A DNA stretch of 64,000 nt from Nitrosomonas sp. GTDB taxonomy: Bacteria > Pseudomonadota > Gammaproteobacteria > Burkholderiales > Nitrosomonadaceae. Shown here piece after piece: positions 29,001 through 36,643 of this stretch (the first letter of the stretch is position 1; each line of letters opens with the position of its first letter). The position numbers were made by a program, and so were the translations under genes. The stretch covers positions 62,001-126,000 of the forward strand of contig JAMXAG010000001.1 in the NCBI GenBank assembly GCA_024281675.1, in the 5' to 3' direction. The notes under the pieces are model-generated. The model was not told the DNA's origin. It worked only from the letters and a program-made list of their open reading frames with translations, and ran no database searches.

Positions 29001-29201
29001 ATGCGAATTGCAACATTAAGCGGCAACGGGCAGATATTCATGGCTGACGTAAGCGAAGCAAATGTCGATGCAAGAAATCGCAGTAAGGAAGATTCATTTG
29101 CTTATATTTCAAAAATGGCAGGTTCCCTACAGAAAGCTAGAGCTCGACAAGTCAGTATTTCCCCTATTGGCGAGCTTCGTGCCCCTGGTTTTAAGGGGTA
29201 A
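26088..29201 (+). CDS. cas9: Cas9 endonuclease, type II-C, compact
   Basis: This 1037-aa protein is the RNA-guided DNA nuclease of the locus. RuvC-I is LALDLGSTSLGWAMI (catalytic Asp12). An Arg-rich bridge helix follows (RREARTMRRRRDRLLKRKAR). RuvC-II is VIVEVARDL (Glu543). The HNH domain has VEIEHILPFSQTLDDSLNNK (His632). RuvC-III has HRHHAVDACVIAV (His771, Asp774). All catalytic residues are present. The size fits II-C and is near the compact Cas9s in use, such as the Neisseria enzyme. GGAGA seven bases before ATG 26088 sets the start. A second ATG four codons later is possible. The stop is five bases from cas1. The PAM cannot be read from the sequence. Confidence 0.97.
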   Translation: MLHKMCYRLALDLGSTSLGWAMIRLDANHQPCAVIKAGVRIFSDGRNPKDGSSLAVTRREARTMRRRRDRLLKRKARMMRTLIEYGFFPADETQRKALETLNPYALRAKGLDEALTPSEFGRALFHINQRRGFKSNRKTDKKDNDSGALKTAINKLREILKTENCRTVGEWLHQRNEAGQTVRARYRQDKVTKEDGKTRIDKYYDLYIDRAMIEHEFDELWKKQAELNPTLFSEAARTDLKDVLLHQRPLKPVKPGRCAFMPDEERAPLALPSTQRFRMYQEVNNLRILREGLKEESLTLQQRDELIAALEKNSKPTFTQIKKLLWVGGAVQFNFEDPKREELKGNTTSAILGKEEHFGDAWFAFDETKQDAIVLQLIKEENEAKLVRWLQDETGIDEKCAESIANVGLPEGYGSLCAKALARILPELRRDVVTYDKAVQAAGFEHHSRLGSNTEIPGITFKTKSIDQDSGEIKEFHIHKKLPYYGEYLQRHVGFGSGKTEDPAEKRYGKIANPTVHIGLNQVRLVVNALIKRYGHPSKVIVEVARDLKQSKDQRDEENKRQAENQNRNKRLRTTIAETLQIGEERVRRDDIEKMILWEELNPRNVADRRCPYSGAQISAAMLLSDEVEIEHILPFSQTLDDSLNNKTVALRQANRIKGNRTPWDARNDFAAQDWDYASILTRAEQMSKAKRYRFGENGYQQWLKDDAGFLARALNDTRHLSKVAREYMSLICPNTRVIPGRMTAMLRAKFGLNDVLGLNGEKNRNDHRHHAVDACVIAVTDQGLLQRFAKASASAREQQLNRLVEKMPLPWENYREHVKRAIDAIWVSHKPDHSHEGAMHNDTAYGLRENGKVSFHKMVDGKRECIEDNLKVIEISDAKAIDRHGLLPTGKPKPYKGYKGDSNYCIEIVRNKNGKWEGEVISTFNAYQLVREHGTAQLRHPDLSVSKKPLVMRLMIDDVVRLDVSGESRTMRIATLSGNGQIFMADVSEANVDARNRSKEDSFAYISKMAGSLQKARARQVSISPIGELRAPGFKG

Positions 29202-29206
29202 CTCAG

Positions 29207-30136
29207 ATGATAGGTTGCATTGTCGAAGTAGCGGATGACCGGCGGCACTTATTCCTATCACGCGGCTTCCTGGTGGTAAAAGATACCGAAGGCGAACGCA
29301 AGGAATTGGGGCAGATACCGCTGGATGATATTGCTGCTGTGATCGCCAATGCACATGGTTTGAGCTATACCAATAACCTCTTGGTGGCGTTGGCCGAGCG
29401 TTGCGCTCCTTTTGTATTATGTGCTGCCAATCACAATGCGGTAGGTATGGTGCTGACGATAGATGGCAACTATCAACAAGCAAAACGATTTGATGCGCAA
29501 CTAGCCGCCAGCCAACCGCTTAAAAAGCGCCTTTGGGCAGAAGTTGTCAAGTCAAAGCTGCAACAACAAGCTGATGCACTGGAAGCTGCGGGTGCACCAT
29601 TTATTCCTCTGTCTGCTTTAGTCCGCAAAGTGCGTTCGGGCGATCCAGACAATTTCGAAGCCCAAGGAGCACGGCGTTATTGGGGACTTCTGTTTGGAAA
29701 TGATTTTCGCCGCGATCAACAAGGTGATGGTGTCAACGCCATGCTCAATTACGGTTATACCGTTTTGCGCGCAACCACCGCGCGCGCAGTGGTTGCGGCA
29801 GGGTTGCATCCAACCATTGGATTGCATCACAGCAACGAAGGCAATGCAATGCGGTTGGTGGATGATTTAATGGAGCCTTTTCGCCCTGTGATAGATCTGA
29901 AAGTCTGGCAATTATATCGACACGGGGAAACCCAGATAACACCAGAAAGCAAACGTGAATTGGTAAGAACGCTATACGATGATATGCAAACTAGCGCAGG
30001 CGCAACTCCTCTGATAGTTTGTACGCAGAAACTTGCCGTCTCACTGGCGCAAGTTTTTATGGAGGAAAGAAATAAGCTTGATTTGCCTTTGCCAGGATTG
30101 CCCCTTGACCTAGCCGCATCATTTCTGGAGGATTAA
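29207..30136 (+). CDS. cas1: CRISPR integrase Cas1 (type II)
   Basis: Cas1 integrates new spacers as a complex with Cas2. The 309-aa protein has the type II Cas1 look: NAHGLSYTNNLLVALAERC early, then metal ligands Glu151 (DNFEAQGARRYW), His207/His208 (TIGLHHSNEGN) and Glu223 (LVDDLMEPFRP). It starts five bases after the cas9 stop and ends six bases before cas2, so the three are one operon. No csn2 or cas4 is present, which defines subtype II-C. Confidence 0.96.
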   Translation: MIGCIVEVADDRRHLFLSRGFLVVKDTEGERKELGQIPLDDIAAVIANAHGLSYTNNLLVALAERCAPFVLCAANHNAVGMVLTIDGNYQQAKRFDAQLAASQPLKKRLWAEVVKSKLQQQADALEAAGAPFIPLSALVRKVRSGDPDNFEAQGARRYWGLLFGNDFRRDQQGDGVNAMLNYGYTVLRATTARAVVAAGLHPTIGLHHSNEGNAMRLVDDLMEPFRPVIDLKVWQLYRHGETQITPESKRELVRTLYDDMQTSAGATPLIVCTQKLAVSLAQVFMEERNKLDLPLPGLPLDLAASFLED

Positions 30137-30142
30137 CGTGCT

Positions 30143-30469
30143 ATGCTTTCCGGATATCGGTTAATGTGGATCATAGTCATGTTCGATTTACCCGTTGTTG
30201 AAAAAGCTGAGCGCAAAGCTGCAACGGATTTTCGTAATACTTTGTTAGATATGGGTTTTGAGATGTCGCAGTTTTCTGTTTATATGCGCTTCTGTAGCAG
30301 CCAGAGTCAGATCGACACGTATTGCACTCAGGTAGAAAGAAGCTTGCCTGTAGGGGGTAAAGTGAATATTCTGCAGTTTACCGACAAGCAATACGAACGC
30401 ATTATTACTTTCAGCGGAAAAGCCAAACAACCGAGCAAAAAACCACCTGAGCAATATGAACTTTTCTGA
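30143..30469 (+). CDS. cas2: CRISPR-associated protein Cas2
   Basis: This 108-aa ferredoxin-fold protein is the structural partner of Cas1 in spacer acquisition. The start region LMWIIVMFDLPVVEKAERKA carries the conserved Asp after the first strand, and FSVYMRFCSSQ and VNILQFTDKQY follow. It ends 69 bp before the first repeat. It is the last gene of the cas9-cas1-cas2 operon. Confidence 0.95.
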   Translation: MLSGYRLMWIIVMFDLPVVEKAERKAATDFRNTLLDMGFEMSQFSVYMRFCSSQSQIDTYCTQVERSLPVGGKVNILQFTDKQYERIITFSGKAKQPSKKPPEQYELF

Positions 30470-30495
30470 GAAATATCAAAATTTATTCACTTGCA

Positions 30496-30535
30496 TGCAC
30501 ATTAACTCTCATAACAATCATGAGGTTAATGTGCA
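30496..30535. repeat. Imperfect long hairpin between cas2 and the array
   Basis: TGCACATTAAC-TCTCAT pairs with ATGAGGTTAATGTGCA, a 16-bp stem with one bulged base and a short loop. It stops three bases before the first repeat. It lacks a clear T-run on either strand. It could end the cas transcript, end the oppositely read array transcript, or mark the array edge for spacer integration. Confidence 0.75.
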
Positions 30536-30538
30536 GCT

Positions 30539-31093
30539 AGTTTAGCATATTGGGATTTGTGCTCTGACCGGAACTGCCCAAAACGAATCGTATTCAAGTA
30601 CATTAGTTTAGCATATTGGGATTTGTGCTCTGACCGGAACTGCGCGCGCCGGAGGATTCTTTCCATATCGAGTTTAGCATATTGGGATTTGTGCTCTGAC
30701 CGGAACGAATGTTATTTTCAAGAATTTGCTGCAGACAGTTTAGCATATTGGGATTTGTGCTCTGACCGGAACCTACTTTTTTATTCGCTTTCATTGGCAT
30801 GAAGTTTAGCATATTGGGATTTGTGCTCTGACCGGAACTAGGCGTTGCGCCATTTAGATAGGACACCAAGTTTAGCATATTGGGATTTGTGCTCTGACCG
30901 GAACTAATATTAACAGAATCCCCAGAAACCAGATAGTTTAGCATATTGGGATTTGTGCTCTGACCGGAACGCAGAAGATCGTCCTGAAGAGAGGAGAAAA
31001 AGTTTAGCATATTGGGATTTGTGCTCTGACCGGAACGCCAGTAGCCCAACCCTCTGCAACATAAATAGTTTAGCATATTGGGATTTGTGCTCT
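30539..31093 (-). CRISPR. Type II-C CRISPR array, 9 repeats, 8 spacers
   Basis: Eight identical 36-bp repeats start at 30539, 30605, 30671, 30737, 30803, 30869, 30935 and 31001. A ninth, 31067-31093, keeps 27 bp and loses the other nine. All eight spacers are 30 bp and unique. On the plus strand a repeat begins AGTTTAGCATATTGGG and ends CTCTGACCGGAAC. I assign transcription to the minus strand because the tracrRNA anti-repeat, promoter and terminator fit only that direction. Many II-C arrays are read against their cas genes. Read that way, each repeat ends TGCTAAACT, an extended -10-like box, so each may start its own crRNA as in Neisseria. Confidence 0.97.
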
Positions 31094-31128
31094 CGCAAAT
31101 CAATCTATCTTGAGTGAGCAAAAATAAA

Positions 31129-31147
31129 GTTGCTAAACATTAGCAAC
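31129..31147. repeat. Short perfect hairpin beside the array
   Basis: GTTGCTAA, loop ACA, TTAGCAAC form a perfect 8-bp stem 35 bp beyond the truncated repeat. It lies on the presumed upstream side of the array. No function is assigned. Confidence 0.6.
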
Positions 31148-31265
31148 ATAATGCCAAATGTATTAGGATGGCAAAGCAGCTTTTAGCTAAAGTTAAGGCA
31201 TATTTTAATTCAGATTGCGCATATCCAAGGTGTTTTGACGACACACAATTGACTGACAATTTATT

Positions 31266-31691
31266 ATGAACACTTCATCTGATCATTCATCATTACATGT
31301 ATGTTTACCCGATAAACAACCTGTTTTGCGTACTGTACCGATGCCTGCGAATACTAACTATGCGGGTGATATTTTCGGCGGCTGGATTATGTCTCAGGTT
31401 GATACGGCAGGTAGCATACCTGCGATTCGCCGGGCTTGCGGCCGGGTGGTGACTGTTGCGGTCAATTCCTTCGTATTCAAACAACCGGTTTTTGTGGGTG
31501 ATCTTGTCAGTTTCTACGCGGACATCCTAAAGATAGGGCGCACCTCGATTACCGTGGATGTTGAAGTATATGCACAACGCGGTGCGCGCGAAGGTGGTGA
31601 TGAGGTGTGTATCAAGGTTACCGAAGCAGTGCTGACCTATGTGGCGGTTGATAACCAGGGAAAACCGAGAGTGGTGCCGCAAACCGAATGA
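31266..31691 (+). CDS. Acyl-CoA thioesterase, YciA-like hotdog protein
   Basis: This 141-aa cytosolic enzyme hydrolyses acyl-CoA thioesters. The hotdog fold is shown by PANTNYAGDIFGGWIMSQVD (catalytic Asp at the end) and by VTVAVNSFVFKQPVFVGDLV, both hallmarks of the YciA group. The length is typical. It lies between the CRISPR array and the sugar-acid genes with gaps on both sides and is probably monocistronic. Confidence 0.9.
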   Translation: MNTSSDHSSLHVCLPDKQPVLRTVPMPANTNYAGDIFGGWIMSQVDTAGSIPAIRRACGRVVTVAVNSFVFKQPVFVGDLVSFYADILKIGRTSITVDVEVYAQRGAREGGDEVCIKVTEAVLTYVAVDNQGKPRVVPQTE

Positions 31692-31879
31692 TTCTTCATG
31701 AACCCTGATTTATAGCGCTGCTATGGTTGACAGTGTGCTATCGATAGCATGAGTTTATGAAATATCGACGGCATCTTTAATAAAGCTATTGCTCAAAGTG
31801 GGGGAAAAACCTGATAATCCATGAAATTATTTTGGTTTGATTTTTTACACTCCCACACATTCATTTGCACCCTATTTTC

Positions 31880-32629
31880 ATGAAAACAATTGCTGTCATA
31901 CCTGCCCGCATCGGTTCTTCGCGCTTTCCCGGCAAGCCAATCGCCAAGATTTTGGGGCGCCCCATGATTGAGCATATCTATAAACGTGTTGCGATGAGCA
32001 AATCTTTGCATGCAACCTATATTGCTACATGCGATGAGGAAATTCGCGAAGTGGCGCAAGGGTTTGGCGCGCAAGTGATCATGACAGCTGATACGCATGA
32101 ACGCGCCAGCGATCGCGTTGCTGAGGCAGTTGAAAAGCTGGATGCGGATTTGATTGTGATGGTGCAAGGCGATGAGCCCATGACGCATCCGGATATGATT
32201 GATGCGGCTATTGCGCCATTTGAAAACAATCCGGGATTGGGTTGCGTGAATCTGGTGCGTAAAATTGATAACGAAGCGGATTACATGGATTTCAATACGA
32301 TTAAAGTGGTCATGAACAGGCAGAACGATGCATTGTATATGTCACGTCGCCCAATTCCATCGCTGGCAAAATCGGGTTTTGCCAATACAGAGGCCTATAA
32401 ACAGGTGTGTATCATTCCATTTCGTCGAGAAATATTGTTCCAATATACAAACTTGCCGCCGACTCCGTTGGAGCAACATGAGTCAATTGATATGCTGCGT
32501 CTATTGGAGCATGGTCTTTCGGTAAGAATGGTTCACACCGAATTTAATACGCAAGCGGTCGATACCCCTGCGGATCTGGCGAAAGTCGAAAAGCTCATGA
32601 ATGATGACCCCTTGCTATCGCGTTATTAA
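31880..32629 (+). CDS. kdsB: 3-deoxy-manno-octulosonate cytidylyltransferase (KdsB)
   Basis: KdsB activates Kdo with CTP to CMP-Kdo for lipopolysaccharide core assembly in the cytosol. The 249-aa protein has the nucleotide-binding start IPARIGSSRFPGKPIAKILG, then VQGDEPMTHPDMI (Asp for metal) and VNLVRKI. I use ATG 31880 (MKTIAVIPAR) and not the upstream TTG at 31865, because the extra five residues are not family-like. It is followed after 23 bp by five genes of sugar-acid type. It could be the housekeeping KdsB or an enzyme for another 3-deoxy-2-ulosonic acid, and the sequence alone does not decide. Confidence 0.9.
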   Translation: MKTIAVIPARIGSSRFPGKPIAKILGRPMIEHIYKRVAMSKSLHATYIATCDEEIREVAQGFGAQVIMTADTHERASDRVAEAVEKLDADLIVMVQGDEPMTHPDMIDAAIAPFENNPGLGCVNLVRKIDNEADYMDFNTIKVVMNRQNDALYMSRRPIPSLAKSGFANTEAYKQVCIIPFRREILFQYTNLPPTPLEQHESIDMLRLLEHGLSVRMVHTEFNTQAVDTPADLAKVEKLMNDDPLLSRY

Positions 32630-32652
32630 CCTTTCGGAATCCTGAGTCCTTT

Positions 32653-33420
32653 ATGTCATTAAAATCACGCTTGAATCGATCCGAGTTAACAATAGGGTCC
32701 TGGGTTACGTTAGGTCATTCTTCAATCGCCGAGATCATGGCTGAGGCTGGTTTCGACTGGATAGTTCTAGACATGGAACATAGCGTGCTCGAATTGAGCG
32801 AAGTGCAGGCACTCATTCAAGTGCTTGATGGCAAGCAATGCCCAGCCATCGTGCGCTTGACTTCTAATCATCCAGATCTGATTAAACGTGTCATGGATGC
32901 CGGCGCTACTGGCATCATGGTGCCCATGATTAAATCTGCCGCAGATGCCGAGGTTGCTGTCAGTGGCGTATATTATCCGCCACGTGGGCAGCGCGGTGTC
33001 GGTCTGGCTCGTGCACAAGGTTATGGCAACAGTTTCCAGTCTTACCGGCAATGGTTGGAGGATAATGCTGTTGTCATCGTCATGATCGAACATGTCGATG
33101 CGGTCAAAGCGATTGATGATATTCTTGCAGTACCCGGTGTGGATGGATATATCATTGGGCCTTATGATTTATCGGGTTCGATGGGGCGACCGGGTGACCT
33201 TAATCATCCTGATGTGCAGACGGCGATTACTCAAATCATGCAAGCCGGGCATCGCGCCCAAAAACCGGGAGGCATTCATGTCATTGAGCCTGATCCACAA
33301 GCATTGCAACAACGTATTCAGGCAGGGTTTAATTTTCTCGGCTATAGCCTGGATATCCGTATTCTGGATTCGATTTGCCGCACGCATTTACAGAGCATTC
33401 GTGCAACACTGAAAAAATGA
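32653..33420 (+). CDS. HpcH/HpaI-family class II pyruvate aldolase
   Basis: This 255-aa protein belongs to the family of GarL, HpcH and RhmA, metal-dependent aldolases that join or split pyruvate and an aldehyde to give 2-keto-3-deoxy acids. Key features are FDWIVLDMEHSVLEL (catalytic His), AIVRLT (pyruvate-binding Arg), VIVMIEHVDAV (metal Glu) and VDGYIIGPYDLSGSMG (metal Asp). The stop overlaps the next start (ATGA at 33417-33420). Beside a KdsB-type enzyme, a biosynthetic role making a 3-deoxy-ulosonic acid is plausible (inference). Such enzymes in catabolic operons work the other way. Confidence 0.9.
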   Translation: MSLKSRLNRSELTIGSWVTLGHSSIAEIMAEAGFDWIVLDMEHSVLELSEVQALIQVLDGKQCPAIVRLTSNHPDLIKRVMDAGATGIMVPMIKSAADAEVAVSGVYYPPRGQRGVGLARAQGYGNSFQSYRQWLEDNAVVIVMIEHVDAVKAIDDILAVPGVDGYIIGPYDLSGSMGRPGDLNHPDVQTAITQIMQAGHRAQKPGGIHVIEPDPQALQQRIQAGFNFLGYSLDIRILDSICRTHLQSIRATLKK

Positions 33421-34352
33421 TGAACACACTGGTTATTTCTACTTCTTCGTTCGATATCGATCATAATTCACCGCTGCAGCAACTGATACAAAAAGGTTTT
33501 CGCATTGTCACCAATCCGCACCGACGCAAATTGACAGAGGATGAAATCATTGAACTATTGCGTGGTGAAGCGGTTGGCTTAATTGCTGGTATCGAACCAT
33601 TGACTGAGCGTGTTTTTCAAGCAACACCCACGCTCAAAGTCGTTTCCCGTTGTGGCGCTGGATTGGATAGTGTTGATCTGAATGCCGCTCAAGATCACGG
33701 GGTTGCTGTATTGAACACGCCAGAAGCACCCGCCCAAGCAGTTGCGGAACTTACCATGGGATTGATGTTGTCGTTATTGCGACAAATCAACCAGATTGAT
33801 CAAGCAGTACGTAAAGGCGAATGGCCGCGGTTGCAAGGCCGATTGCTAGCGGCTCAAACAGTGGGGATTATCGGTATTGGCCACATTGGTCGCCGTGTCG
33901 CTAGGCTGTGCCAAGCTTTTGAGGCCAAGGTGATCGCACATGATCCGTTTGCTACACAAGTACCGCAGGGTGTCACATTGATGCCATTAGAAAAATTACT
34001 GGGTTCAGCAGACATCATTACCTTGCACCTGCCTTATACACCGCAAACACACCACTTACTTGACAGGAAAGCATTTGCGTCATTGAAATCTGAGGCAATT
34101 ATTATCAATGCGGCACGGGGTGGGCTCATAGATGAGTGTGCATTGGCCGAAGCGCTCAATAGTGGCAGAGTTAGTGCAGCTGCGCTAGATACATTTGAAC
34201 AAGAACCCTACCAAGGTGAGCTGAGTACTTGTAGTAATATTACCTTGACTTCGCATGTTGGTTCACTTGCTCGAGAATCGCGCCAACGTATGGAAATTGA
34301 AGCCGCAGAGAATCTCTTGCAAGGACTCATGAGAGTGGGTGCTATTAAATGA
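33417..34352 (+). CDS. D-2-hydroxyacid dehydrogenase (SerA-like)
   Basis: This 311-aa NAD-dependent dehydrogenase has the Rossmann motif VGIIGIGHIGRRVARL. Its active-site residues are Arg (INAARGGLIDE), Glu (DTFEQEPYQG) and His (LTSHVGS). It resembles phosphoglycerate dehydrogenase without the regulatory ACT domain. It could oxidise or reduce a hydroxy-acid intermediate of the neighbouring sugar-acid pathway. I set the start at 33417, where ATGA couples it to the aldolase stop. A far-upstream in-frame ATG at 33375 would overlap the aldolase by 46 bases and is unlikely. It also overlaps the next gene by ATGA. Confidence 0.88.
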   Translation: MMNTLVISTSSFDIDHNSPLQQLIQKGFRIVTNPHRRKLTEDEIIELLRGEAVGLIAGIEPLTERVFQATPTLKVVSRCGAGLDSVDLNAAQDHGVAVLNTPEAPAQAVAELTMGLMLSLLRQINQIDQAVRKGEWPRLQGRLLAAQTVGIIGIGHIGRRVARLCQAFEAKVIAHDPFATQVPQGVTLMPLEKLLGSADIITLHLPYTPQTHHLLDRKAFASLKSEAIIINAARGGLIDECALAEALNSGRVSAAALDTFEQEPYQGELSTCSNITLTSHVGSLARESRQRMEIEAAENLLQGLMRVGAIK

Positions 34353-35293
34353 GTAATAACGCGATAGCCAACGAACGAGTCATCGTATTCGGTGCTAGTG
34401 GTTTTCTGGGGAGTCATGTAGCTGATGCTTTGTCTTCTGCAGGCTATCAAGTGCGGCTTTTTGACCGCAGTGCATCACCTCATCTAAAACCTGATCAGGA
34501 AATGATTATTGGCGATATTATGAACCTTGATCAGGTGATCGAAGCCGCAAGGGATTGTTCTGTTGTCTATAATTTTGCCGCCATTGCAGATATAGACGAG
34601 GCACATAACAAACCGATTCCCACTGCGACCATTAATGTTTTAGGCAATATGCATGTACTGGAAGCTGCCCGTATCGCTGGTGCACGCCGATTCGTATTTG
34701 CCAGCAGCGTATATGTATATTCTGAGTCCGGCTCGTTTTATCGCGCTAGTAAGCAAGCTGCCGAACGTTTTACAGAAACTTATCACGAACGCTATGGCTT
34801 GGACTACAACATATTGCGCTATGGTTCTTTGTATGGACGTCGTGCCGACAAACGTAACGGTATTTACCGAATGTTATTGGAAGCGGTTAAAAATCATTCA
34901 ATTACTTATAAAGGCAGCGGCGAAGCTATGCGTGAATATATTCATGTGGAAGATGCTGCTCGCATGAGTGTACAAATCTTGGCGCCGGAATTCGCTAACC
35001 GACATTTGATATTAACCGGACAAGAGAAAATGCGCATCAAAGACGTCATGACAATGATTTCAGAAATCCTGCCGTGGTCAGTAGAGCTGCATTTTGATGA
35101 AGCAAATGCGGTGCATCATTACGAGATCACGCCATATGCTTTTCATCCGCGCATTGGCCGCAAACTGGTATTAAACGAACATGTCGATCTTGGTCAAGGT
35201 TTATTGGATTGTTTACGGGAAATCCACCAAGATTTACATCACGGTGATGAAGCTGAGGATTCATTACCAAGCTCATCAGATAATAGGGCTTAG
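34349..35293 (+). CDS. NAD-dependent epimerase/dehydratase (SDR)
   Basis: This 314-aa extended short-chain dehydrogenase has the nucleotide motif VFGASGFLGSHVADAL, the catalytic SSVYVYSESGS segment and the YxxxK pair in FYRASKQAAERF. LRYGSLYGRRADKRNG and EYIHVEDAA are typical of nucleotide-sugar epimerases. It overlaps the dehydrogenase by four bases and is followed by the HAD gene after eight bases. The substrate is unknown. In this context it may act on a nucleotide sugar or sugar phosphate feeding the ulosonic acid. Confidence 0.88.
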   Translation: MSNNAIANERVIVFGASGFLGSHVADALSSAGYQVRLFDRSASPHLKPDQEMIIGDIMNLDQVIEAARDCSVVYNFAAIADIDEAHNKPIPTATINVLGNMHVLEAARIAGARRFVFASSVYVYSESGSFYRASKQAAERFTETYHERYGLDYNILRYGSLYGRRADKRNGIYRMLLEAVKNHSITYKGSGEAMREYIHVEDAARMSVQILAPEFANRHLILTGQEKMRIKDVMTMISEILPWSVELHFDEANAVHHYEITPYAFHPRIGRKLVLNEHVDLGQGLLDCLREIHQDLHHGDEAEDSLPSSSDNRA

Positions 35294-35301
35294 CCATAAG
35301 C

Positions 35302-35943
35302 ATGAAGCATTTTAACTGGCAGGCAATCATTTTTGATTTTGATGGTGTGGTGGCGGAATCGGGTAAGATCAAAACACAGGCTTTTGCAAATTTGTATCGA
35401 TCCTATGGTGAAGATATCGTTGCTAAAGTGGTGGAATTTCACACGCAAAACGGTGGCATATCGCGCTATCATAAATTCCGCTATTTTCAAGAATACTATC
35501 TTAACAAACCACCTCTCACGGAGGCAGAAGAAAAACAATTGGATATTCGTTTTTCAGAACTGGTTGTTGAGGCAGTTATCGCTGCTAAAGCGGTTCCGGG
35601 AGCAACCGAGTTAATACAGCAACAAGCTAAAAAAATTCCATTATTTGTTGCTTCTGGTACGCCGGAAAGTGAATTGAAGATTATCATAGAGCGCCGTGGC
35701 CTGAACGCTTACTTTAAAGAAGTGCGCGGTTCACCTGCGTCAAAAAAAACCATTATCGCAGAAATTTTAACCAAATATGCAATTCAACCGGGAAATGTAC
35801 TTGTGATCGGCGATGCCATGGCGGATTATGAAGGTGCGGTGGCGAACGGTACCGCTTTTCTTGGACGTGTTTTTCCGGGCGATCTTAATCCCTTTCCAGC
35901 CCATATTGAGATTGTTCCGGATTTACGCGAGTTGGCCATCTGA
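35302..35943 (+). CDS. HAD-superfamily phosphatase
   Basis: This 213-aa hydrolase has all HAD motifs: IIFDFDGVVAES (nucleophile Asp), FVASGTPESEL (Thr/Ser), the Lys in SPASKKTIIAE, and VLVIGDAMADYEGA (acidic pair). The helical cap follows motif I, as in phosphoglycolate-phosphatase-like enzymes. It would remove a phosphate from a sugar or sugar-acid phosphate, comparable to the role of KdsC in Kdo synthesis, although it is not KdsC-like in length or cap. It lies in a continuous run with the epimerase and the lactonase. Confidence 0.87.
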   Translation: MKHFNWQAIIFDFDGVVAESGKIKTQAFANLYRSYGEDIVAKVVEFHTQNGGISRYHKFRYFQEYYLNKPPLTEAEEKQLDIRFSELVVEAVIAAKAVPGATELIQQQAKKIPLFVASGTPESELKIIIERRGLNAYFKEVRGSPASKKTIIAEILTKYAIQPGNVLVIGDAMADYEGAVANGTAFLGRVFPGDLNPFPAHIEIVPDLRELAI

Positions 35944-35953
35944 AAAAATAAAG

Positions 35954-36643
35954 ATGAGTTTTTCATTGCAACGTCACAATTTTTCTAGCATGGCACAGCT
36001 TAGTGAGGCTTTTGCCGAATATGCCAGTGATGTTTTGGGAAAAACACTTCAGAAAAAATCGTTTGCTTCTCTCGTTGTGCCTGGTGGGAATACACCACGT
36101 GAATATCTCCCTGTTTTAGCAAAATGCTCTTTACCTTGGGAGCGGATTGTCATCACACTCAGCGATGAGCGCTGGGTCGATGTAACCGATGAGCAATCCA
36201 ATGAAAAGCTGGTGAAAAAGCACCTGCTAGACTATTTGCCCCAAAACACATTTTTCATTGGCCTTAAAACACACCACGATAATCCTTTTACTGCTATAAA
36301 AGAAATCAATCAACGCTTGAGTAAGCTACCACAACCATCAAGTCTTACAGTTTTAGGGGTGGGTGAGGATGGACATATCGCTTCTTTATTTCCCGGCATG
36401 CATTTTGATTTGCTCGCAACGCAGTATTGTGTGGCCGTTGCTCCTCCTATTGCTCCATCACTTCGAGTGAGTCTTTCGCTAACCATACTAGGACAAAGTG
36501 ACCATATTGCATTGGTTGTTGTTGGCAAAGTTAAACAACAATTATTGAATCAGTTGTTGGGTGAAAGTATTGATTCAAAATTGCCGATTGCACGGCTATT
36601 GCAATGTGCGCACTCGCAAATAGACATTTTTACAACAAATTAA
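35954..36643 (+). CDS. pgl: 6-phosphogluconolactonase family protein
   Basis: This 229-aa protein resembles Pgl/DevB, which hydrolyses 6-phosphogluconolactone. Evidence is VVPGGNTPREYLPVLA near the start, LSDERWVDVTDEQSNEKLV and GVGEDGHIASLFPG. I start it at ATG 35954, ten bases after the HAD stop. The upstream in-frame ATG at 35813 lies inside the HAD gene and gives a non-family extension. No zwf or edd neighbours are present, so it may serve the pentose phosphate route or open a lactone in the local sugar-acid pathway. Confidence 0.88.
   Translation: MSFSLQRHNFSSMAQLSEAFAEYASDVLGKTLQKKSFASLVVPGGNTPREYLPVLAKCSLPWERIVITLSDERWVDVTDEQSNEKLVKKHLLDYLPQNTFFIGLKTHHDNPFTAIKEINQRLSKLPQPSSLTVLGVGEDGHIASLFPGMHFDLLATQYCVAVAPPIAPSLRVSLSLTILGQSDHIALVVVGKVKQQLLNQLLGESIDSKLPIARLLQCAHSQIDIFTTN

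Noticed and set aside
30557-31121. Open frames across the CRISPR array on both strands (81 and 172 codons)
   Set aside because: They are translations of the 36-bp repeats and 30-bp spacers (66-bp period, divisible by three) and have no gene features.
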